Both the position numbers and the translations under genes were made by a program. From an uncultured Clostridium sp. (GTDB taxonomy: Bacteria > Bacillota > Clostridia > Clostridiales > Clostridiaceae), in the NCBI GenBank assembly GCA_934746785.1, contig CAKVFO010000046.1, positions 1 to 22,726 of the forward strand: 22,726 nt of DNA, read 5' to 3'. How positions within the stretch are numbered: position 1 is the stretch's first letter; every line of letters begins with the position of its first letter. The notes beneath the pieces are model-generated. The model was not told the DNA's origin, did not search any database, and saw only the letters and a program-made list of their open reading frames with translations. Below are positions 16,562 to 22,726 of the stretch, piece after piece.

Positions 16562-17765
16562 CACTCTTCCCCCTTACTTCTTTTAATTTTCTTTCTATAA
16601 ATTCCTCAGGCTGTTTTTTAATTTCTAGAATTTTTCTTAAGTAACCTAAAGCTTTTTCTATATTATCTTTAGAAATTTCCGTATTGTTATTTTCTGAAGT
16701 TAACCTTAATTCCTTCATCCAGGTATAAGGCTTTATAACTTTTTCTTCATAATCCTTTTTGCTTATATCTCTATTAAGATTTTTCACAGACACGGCTACT
16801 CTAAGGCAGGATACAAGTATTTCTTCATTTCTATTTTTCTTTGAAGATGCTACTTCTTGTTGGAATTCTACAAGGTCGCTTTTATCATCTAACGCTATAA
16901 CCTTCATTGAATTGCTTTGACTTTTTATTAAATCCCTAAGTACTGTTTTAGGTCCTACTTCTATACAATAGTCAACACTATATTCTTCCATTTTCTTTAC
17001 AGAATCACTCCATAAAACAGGATTTATAAGCTGTTTTTTTAAGTTGTCCTTAAACTTTTTGCCTTCAAAACATACGTCACCAGTACAATTGGTTATAATA
17101 GGATACAGGCTATTATTAAAGGTATATTTTTCAATTTCAACCTCTAAGTTTTCAGCCACCTTTGCCATTAAAGGGCAGTGTACAGGAACACTGTCATACA
17201 TTACAGTAAAGTCTACCCCCTCTGAAGCCATAATATTTTCTGCCTCATAAATACTGTCTTCATGTCCTGATAAAATATATTGCTGTGGTGAATTACAACA
17301 AGATACATAAAGCTGCTTTCCTTTCCCATTAAATTTTTTACATAAATTTTTTACATAACTTAAACTTTCTCCATTAACTATGGTCATAGCACCTTCAGTA
17401 TTATCAATATCTACCCCTCTTAAATGAACTATTTTTAATGCCTCTTCAAATTCTATAACACCACTACAAACAAGAGCTGTATATTCTCCAAGGCTATGGC
17501 CTAAACTAATAACAACCTGAAGGTTATTCTTTTCAATATATACTTTGTACATAATATAACTTATAGTTAGTATGGCAGGCTGTAGATATTTATTTTGTGA
17601 CAACTTTGACAGCCTTCCTTCTAAACATAATTTTTTTAAATCAAAATCTAAAACCCTATTAGCTGTATTAAATATTTCTTCCGCAATTTCATATTTTTCT
17701 ATGAGTCTTTTTCCCATACCAATATATTGGGAGCCAGAACCTGGAAAAACTAAAGCCACTTTCAT
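16554..17765 (-). CDS. Free-standing (trans) acyltransferase, malonyl transferase type
   Basis: A 403-residue FabD-family acyltransferase. It has the N-terminal FPGSGSQY loop, the nucleophile Ser91 in GHSLGEY, an Arg in HLRGVD and the catalytic His196 in VPVHCPLM. Typical FabD proteins have about 310 residues; the extra C-terminal 100 or so form a lysine-rich helical extension of unknown role. The residues before the catalytic His (VPVH rather than HAFH or YASH) do not match the standard malonyl or methylmalonyl signatures, which fits an unusual or ACP-bound substrate. The PKS module in this operon has lost its own AT activity, so this protein is the probable in-trans supplier, in the manner of ZmaF or ClbG. 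A strong GGAGG lies 7 bases before the ATG. Family firm, substrate inferred. Confidence 0.94.
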   Translation of the reverse strand: MKVALVFPGSGSQYIGMGKRLIEKYEIAEEIFNTANRVLDFDLKKLCLEGRLSKLSQNKYLQPAILTISYIMYKVYIEKNNLQVVISLGHSLGEYTALVCSGVIEFEEALKIVHLRGVDIDNTEGAMTIVNGESLSYVKNLCKKFNGKGKQLYVSCCNSPQQYILSGHEDSIYEAENIMASEGVDFTVMYDSVPVHCPLMAKVAENLEVEIEKYTFNNSLYPIITNCTGDVCFEGKKFKDNLKKQLINPVLWSDSVKKMEEYSVDYCIEVGPKTVLRDLIKSQSNSMKVIALDDKSDLVEFQQEVASSKKNRNEEILVSCLRVAVSVKNLNRDISKKDYEEKVIKPYTWMKELRLTSENNNTEISKDNIEKALGYLRKILEIKKQPEEFIERKLKEVRGKSDE

Positions 17766-17789
17766 AATTACGCCTCCAACCCTAATAAA

Positions 17790-18476
17790 TTATTTACATA
17801 CTGCAGCAATAAAATCATAAACATAGTTTTCACTTACTTCTACATTTAAAACTTCTAATCCACTTTTCTTAATCTGCTTTGTAAGATCTTTTTTACTTAA
17901 TAACTCTCTATAGCCTAAATTTTTTTCTGGGAAGGAATTATAATATAACCTTGTTAATATGGTATCCATTGGCACTATAACTATGATTATTCCATCTTCT
18001 TTACAAAATTTTTTATGAATCTTTAAGATTTCATCCTTATTTTCAAAATGCTCTATAACTCCAAAGCTGCACACAATGTCATACTTTTTTTTGCTGGAAT
18101 ATTTAAATATATCACACATTTCATAATGAACATTATCTGTAATATTAGTAATGGTTCTCTTAAAGGCTTTATAAGATTCTTCACAACTATCTATCATAGT
18201 TGTATTACCACCATACATAGTCATAAGAGTTCTAGATAAATATCCTGTGCCTGCTCCTAACTCAAGGATTTCAGGATTTTCTATATCATGCTTTCTTGTA
18301 AGGCTTCTTAATAATTTCATAAGACTTAATCCTAAAAGCTGATTATTTTCCTTTAACATATTTCTGTTATTTATAAAATAATCTTCAAAATTAATTTCTG
18401 GGACAAGATTCTTGTCCTTATTTTCAAAATAATTGTCCCAGTTAAAATTAACATCAGTATTTTTTGTAATATACAA
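17790..18476 (-). CDS. SAM-dependent methyltransferase (class I)
   Basis: A 228-residue class I methyltransferase. The SAM-binding motif LELGAGTGYL lies near residue 70, followed by an acidic motif II region (TTMIDSCEES), 'YEMCDIF' and the motif IV stretch YDIVCSFGVIEHF. The architecture is of the UbiE/Methyltransf_11 type used for O-, N- or C-methylation of small molecules. No ATG fits near the 5' end; the frame opens at a TTG (18476) preceded by AGGAGAGGGG, and the first internal Met is at about residue 35, beyond a well-formed N-terminal region, so TTG is taken as the start. It lies between the NRPS (18 bases upstream) and the trans-AT (24 bases downstream). It is a second methyltransferase besides the one embedded in the PKS-NRPS, so a separate tailoring target is likely, possibly the FkbG-like O-methylation of an extender unit. 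Confidence 0.9.
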   Translation of the reverse strand: MYITKNTDVNFNWDNYFENKDKNLVPEINFEDYFINNRNMLKENNQLLGLSLMKLLRSLTRKHDIENPEILELGAGTGYLSRTLMTMYGGNTTMIDSCEESYKAFKRTITNITDNVHYEMCDIFKYSSKKKYDIVCSFGVIEHFENKDEILKIHKKFCKEDGIIIVIVPMDTILTRLYYNSFPEKNLGYRELLSKKDLTKQIKKSGLEVLNVEVSENYVYDFIAAVCK

Positions 18477-18494
18477 TGTACCCCTCTCCTTTTG

Positions 18495-21400
18495 TTAAAA
18501 TTCAAACTTTTCTATGTTATCTTCTAAAACTTCTTCTTTTCCTAAATCCTCATTAATCTTTTTAGCCATGGCAGCTATTGTAACATACTTAAATATATCT
18601 ACAATTTCATAATTAACTTGAAACTTTTCATTTATTTTCTGAAGAAGCTGTATTGATTTTAATGAGTCCCCTCCAATATCAAAAAAAGCATCTTCAATAC
18701 TAATTCTATCAATCTTAAGCAATTCTCTCCAAATTTCAGCTAAGTTTTTTTCCACCTCTGTTTTAGGTTCTACATAGTTTGCTTCATTGTCTTTTAACAA
18801 CTTTTCAATTTCTTTAAAGTCTGCTTTTCCAGAAGATAGTCTAGGTATATATTCTAATTCCTCTATACGCTTTGGAACCTTGTTACTTGGAAGGTTATTA
18901 TATAATTCTTCCTTTATATCTGAAATCTCTAAATTATCAGTAACTACAAAAGCATTTAAAACTCCATCATTATTTACAACTACCGCATCTAAAACTTTAG
19001 GTATTTTTTTAATTTCATTTTCCACGGCTCTTATATCTAATAAATTATCCTTATAAATAATCTTTATATTTCCATCCTGGTTCCAAGCCGCTTTAATGCC
19101 TGTGTTATACATATATCCACCCTTGATAAATGGATTTTCTTCCTTCTTACTTTCAAGCATAATAACATGTCCTCCAACATATAAATCTCCCGTCATTCCC
19201 ACACCACATAAAGCTTTTTTCTGTGATAATATGTAAAGACTTAAAGAAGCTGAAGGTTTTCCTGCTGTCATAACTTCTGAAGATTTAATTTCCTTTGCTT
19301 CATAAGCTGTTAAATAAGGCATATTACCTATTGGTGAATAAAGATAAATCATTCTTTCCCTATTTCTTATATTATTAAAGTTAATTAAAAGACTGCTTTC
19401 TAACTCTTCTCCTAAAGGGAAGAAATATTTAAAATCTTTATCCTTATTACTATCCTTTAACAGTAAGTTGAGTTTATAAGGGTTCATAATAAGATGAGTA
19501 ACCTTTGATGATAACTCTTCTATATTTCTTGTTAAAGATAGGCTTCCACCTTTCACAAAGTAAGTTAATACTGCTGTAATAAATACTTTATTGCTATCCT
19601 TTAAATCTATTCCATAGTGATTTTCATAAGCTGTATACTTTTCACCTAAATCTATTAGGCTGCTATTTAAAATATCTCTTGAAACAGCCTTTCCTCTTGG
19701 AATACCTAGGGTATTATCATAGTTAATATAAGCTATAGAACTTTTATTCATTCTCTCTGTCTTAATTTCTTTATTTAAGCTTTCTCGTAAAAGCACATTA
19801 ATATACGGTATGCCTTTATATTTATTAACTTTTTCGCTATCCTTAACTAATACAGCTTTAGCCTTGCTGTCTTCTATTATGTAATTAATCCTATTTTCTT
19901 TCACAGTAGGATCTAATAGTACAAAGGCTGCTCCAATTTTTAATACTGCATAAATCCCAATTACAGCCTCTAGGGATTTTTCAAGTTGAAGAATTACAAC
20001 ATCCCCCTCCGTAATTCCTTCCTCTGTTAACTTTTCTTTTATACTTTCAGTTAATAAATTAACCTGACTATATGTATACTCTTCATCTTCAATCTTTAAG
20101 GCTATTTTTTCTCCATTCTCTATAGAATTCTCTTCAAATAAATCCATTAAATCCTTAGATGAAAATTTATCTAAAGCACTATGACTAAAGTTTTTAATTA
20201 TATTCTCTTTTTCCTCTTCTTTTAAAACACTATTATCAAAAATATTCATATTAGCATTTTCTATCATGCTATTTATGATATTCTTATAATATTTAGCTAA
20301 ATTTTTAATTGTGCTTTCCTTAAACAAATCAACAGAGTATTGGAAGGATAAATCATTTCCTTCTTCCTCCTTTTTAACTCCCAGACTTAAATCAAACTTA
20401 GTGCTGCTGCTTTCTATTTCTAAAGGTTCTGATTCCATGCCATCTAATTTAAAGCCATTTTCTAAACTATCCTGCATAACAAACATTACATCGAATAAAG
20501 GATTTCTTGACATATCACGACTTATGCCAACATCCGAAATAATATCTTCTAAAGGATATTCCTGATTCTCATAAACCTTTAAACATACCTTTTTTACATG
20601 TCTTAACAAATCAGAATATGTATAGTTTTTATTTATCTTACATCTAAAAGGTAATGTAGATGCAAACATTCCTATCATGTTTTCTGTATCTCTATGTACT
20701 CTTCCGCTTAGTGGGCTTCCTACCACTATATCTCTATCTCCAGAAAACTCACTTAATAAAATTACATAAACAGCTAGAAATACCATAAACTCAGTTACAT
20801 TATTATCTTTGCATAGCTTATTTAACTTTTCTATATACTCTTCCTCTAATCTAAAATCAATGCTGCTTCCATTAAAGCTCTGGGTTTTACCTCTATTAAA
20901 ATCAAGAGGAATATTAAGTAAAGGTACTTTATCCTTAAATACTTCCTTCCAAAATGAACTTTTAGAAGTTAAATCCTTATTTACAAGCCACTCACTATAA
21001 TCCTTATATTGAATAGATAAAGGAGGTAATTCCTTACCTTCATATAGTTCTATAAATTCCTTGACTAAGACATTCATAGAATATCCATCCCCAATAATAT
21101 GATGCATATCAAACATTAAAATATCATTGTCTATATTACCTGTAATAACTCCAGCCCTCACTAAAAATCCTTTCTCCAAATTAAAAGGTTTAATGAAGCT
21201 TTTAACTATTTCTTTAACTTTTTCTTCACTATATTCATCTACTTTAAATTCTAAAACTTCAGTACTTCCTTCTAAAACTTTTTGAACCATTTTAGAATCT
21301 TTCATATAAAAGGCTGTTCTAAAAACTTCATGTCTTGCAACTAACTCTTTAAAAGCAAGTCTTATTTTCTTTATATCAATCTTGCCCTTTATCTTAAATA

Positions 21401-22726
21401 TAGCTGGCATATTATATGTAGTACTATTTTTGTCTAAATTTTCAACTATGAAAATTCTCTTTTGAGAAGACGTCATTTCATAATATTCCTTTTTCTCTGC
21501 CTTTAATATAGGTTCATATTTACCATTACCATTTTCCTTAATATATTTTGCCGTCATTTCAATAGTTGGATTTTCAAAGAAGTAAGATATAGGAATTTCA
21601 ACACCAAATTCTTTAAAGACTTGGTTTAAAAACTTAGCAGCTAAAAGAGAATATCCTCCCATTTCAAAGAAATCATTTTTAATTCCCACCTTTTCAAGGG
21701 ATAAAATTTCCTTCCACATAGATAAACATTTTTCTTCTATTTCATTTCTTGGATCTATAAATTCTACTGAGTAGCTTAATAGTTTTCCTTTATTTTTAAG
21801 AACTCTTTTATTAACCTTTCCTGCAGGGGTCATTGGGATTTCGTTAACTTCATAAAAACTTTTAGGTATCATATAATTAGGAAGATATTTTTCTAAGAAG
21901 CTTTTTACATCTCCTGCATTAATTTTATTACTTATCTTTAAATAAGCTGACAGTTCCTTATTATTAGAAATACTTTCTTCAAAGGTTACTACAGCTTGCT
22001 CTATATCTTTATGCTGTAATAATACCTTTTCAATTTCAAAAAGTTCTACTCTAAAACCTCTGATTTTTATCTGTTCATCTTTACGTCCTAAATATTCAAC
22101 TTCTCCGTCTTCAGACCATCTTCCTAAATCTGATGTGTGATATAATCTATATTCTTCTAAAACATTTTCTCGAAACTTTTCTAAAGTTAAAGCTTCATTG
22201 TTTAAATATCCCTTAGCTAATCCCTTTCCTGCAATACAGATTTCGCCTTCAATTCCAATAGGCATTTCATTTTCAAACTCATCAACAATATGTATTCTAG
22301 TATTTTTTATAGGCTTTCCAATAGTTATGTATGTATCAATATTTATATCACGTTTTACTGAGGTTACTACTGAATTTTCTGTAGGACCATATTCATTATT
22401 TATCTCTATATTTTCATTAATCTTTTTACTAAGTTTAACTAAGGATTTATTAAGCTTTTCACCTGCTAAGGTAACTAATCTCAATGATTTTAAACTTTCT
22501 TTATCTGCTTCATTTAAGATAGATTCATACATAGTAGGCACAGCTATCATATTAGTTACTGCATGATTCTTAATGATATCTAATACGGCCTTAGGATTTA
22601 TAGATGTCCACTCATCTATTAAAACTACTTCACATCCAGATAAAAGTCCTGTAAAGAAGCTGGTTATAAATCCATCAAAAACATATGAAAATAGCTGTAG
22701 TGTTACATCACTATTCTTTAAAGAGT
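18495..22726 (-). CDS. NRPS, 5' end outside window: A-PCP-C-(degenerate A)-PCP
   Basis: The reading frame stays open to the right edge, so the gene begins outside; 1409 residues are visible (numbered from the edge). The first A domain enters just before A4 (FDGF) and has YGPTENS, GEICIAGKGLAKGYLN, YHTSDLGRW and A10 PAGKVNK. Its specificity positions read D-G-T-I-V-L-E-V-V-K, nearest the known Tyr code DGTITAEVAK (7 of 10). PCP1 has Ser359 (GGYSL). The C domain (about 400 to 830) has MHHIIGDGYS and the standard C1 to C7 motifs. The second A domain (about 860 to 1300) is eroded: A3 reads NYDNTLGIPRGKA, A5 lacks YGPTE, A7 reads YNTGIKAAW and A8 is collapsed. PCP2 Ser1354 (GGDSL) follows, then a short acidic tail. 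The protein probably hands its chain to the KS of the PKS-NRPS. Its second carrier may be loaded by another A domain. Confidence 0.95.
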   Translation of the reverse strand, partial: SLKNSDVTLQLFSYVFDGFITSFFTGLLSGCEVVLIDEWTSINPKAVLDIIKNHAVTNMIAVPTMYESILNEADKESLKSLRLVTLAGEKLNKSLVKLSKKINENIEINNEYGPTENSVVTSVKRDINIDTYITIGKPIKNTRIHIVDEFENEMPIGIEGEICIAGKGLAKGYLNNEALTLEKFRENVLEEYRLYHTSDLGRWSEDGEVEYLGRKDEQIKIRGFRVELFEIEKVLLQHKDIEQAVVTFEESISNNKELSAYLKISNKINAGDVKSFLEKYLPNYMIPKSFYEVNEIPMTPAGKVNKRVLKNKGKLLSYSVEFIDPRNEIEEKCLSMWKEILSLEKVGIKNDFFEMGGYSLLAAKFLNQVFKEFGVEIPISYFFENPTIEMTAKYIKENGNGKYEPILKAEKKEYYEMTSSQKRIFIVENLDKNSTTYNMPAIFKIKGKIDIKKIRLAFKELVARHEVFRTAFYMKDSKMVQKVLEGSTEVLEFKVDEYSEEKVKEIVKSFIKPFNLEKGFLVRAGVITGNIDNDILMFDMHHIIGDGYSMNVLVKEFIELYEGKELPPLSIQYKDYSEWLVNKDLTSKSSFWKEVFKDKVPLLNIPLDFNRGKTQSFNGSSIDFRLEEEYIEKLNKLCKDNNVTEFMVFLAVYVILLSEFSGDRDIVVGSPLSGRVHRDTENMIGMFASTLPFRCKINKNYTYSDLLRHVKKVCLKVYENQEYPLEDIISDVGISRDMSRNPLFDVMFVMQDSLENGFKLDGMESEPLEIESSSTKFDLSLGVKKEEEGNDLSFQYSVDLFKESTIKNLAKYYKNIINSMIENANMNIFDNSVLKEEEKENIIKNFSHSALDKFSSKDLMDLFEENSIENGEKIALKIEDEEYTYSQVNLLTESIKEKLTEEGITEGDVVILQLEKSLEAVIGIYAVLKIGAAFVLLDPTVKENRINYIIEDSKAKAVLVKDSEKVNKYKGIPYINVLLRESLNKEIKTERMNKSSIAYINYDNTLGIPRGKAVSRDILNSSLIDLGEKYTAYENHYGIDLKDSNKVFITAVLTYFVKGGSLSLTRNIEELSSKVTHLIMNPYKLNLLLKDSNKDKDFKYFFPLGEELESSLLINFNNIRNRERMIYLYSPIGNMPYLTAYEAKEIKSSEVMTAGKPSASLSLYILSQKKALCGVGMTGDLYVGGHVIMLESKKEENPFIKGGYMYNTGIKAAWNQDGNIKIIYKDNLLDIRAVENEIKKIPKVLDAVVVNNDGVLNAFVVTDNLEISDIKEELYNNLPSNKVPKRIEELEYIPRLSSGKADFKEIEKLLKDNEANYVEPKTEVEKNLAEIWRELLKIDRISIEDAFFDIGGDSLKSIQLLQKINEKFQVNYEIVDIFKYVTIAAMAKKINEDLGKEEVLEDNIEKFEF

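Noticed and set aside
14438..17765. Aminomalonyl-ACP pathway as in colibactin
   Set aside because: The carrier and dehydrogenase would fit, but that pathway starts from a serine-loading adenylation enzyme. The FkbH-like protein here points to a glycerate-derived hydroxyl unit instead.
1..22726. CRISPR arrays, tRNA or rRNA genes, insertion sequences and riboswitches
   Set aside because: The window is almost entirely coding; I saw no regularly spaced repeats, tRNA-like folds, transposase motifs or long structured leaders.

Overview
The window is strongly AT-rich, with A/T-dominated codon use and AGGAG-type ribosome binding sites 6 to 10 bases before most starts. This fits a low-GC Firmicute, most likely Clostridium or a close relative (inferred from composition and gene style, not from a marker gene). 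Every recognisable gene lies on the minus strand, so transcription runs from high to low coordinates. Gaps between genes are about 30 bases or less and several genes overlap. Everything from 22726 down to 226 therefore looks like one operon of more than 22 kb, whose start lies outside the window.

The operon encodes a hybrid nonribosomal peptide/polyketide assembly line. In transcription order: an NRPS cut by the right edge (A-PCP-C-degenerate A-PCP); a free-standing methyltransferase; a free-standing acyltransferase; a 3-hydroxyacyl-CoA dehydrogenase family protein; an acyl carrier protein (ACP); a short FkbH-like glyceryl-transfer protein; a 2352-residue PKS-NRPS (KS, eroded AT, ACP, C, A interrupted by a methyltransferase, PCP, TE); an FtsX-type ABC permease and its ATPase; a long FkbH-like protein; a second ACP; a MaoC-type dehydratase; an SDR ketoreductase; and a type II thioesterase whose usual nucleophilic serine is cysteine. 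After a 114-base gap the first 37 codons of a MATE-family transporter run off the left edge.

The likely logic is as follows. The first A domain has a Tyr-like specificity code and the interrupted A domain an Asp-like code. The PKS module has lost its own AT and is probably served by the free-standing AT. Two separate glycolysis-linked C3 cassettes flank the PKS-NRPS. The upstream one (dehydrogenase, ACP, short FkbH) resembles the hydroxymalonyl-ACP pathways of FK520 and zwittermicin, but its acyl-CoA dehydrogenase is not in the window. The downstream one (long FkbH, ACP, MaoC, SDR) could turn glyceryl-ACP into a lactyl-ACP unit with discrete enzymes. The C-terminal TE releases the product, the type II TE edits stalled carriers, and the ABC pair (perhaps with the MATE protein) exports it or gives self-protection.

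I cannot match this gene set to a named compound. The eroded AT, the methyltransferase placed between A2 and A3, the dead-looking second A domain and the two FkbH cassettes together suggest an assembly line worth characterising.
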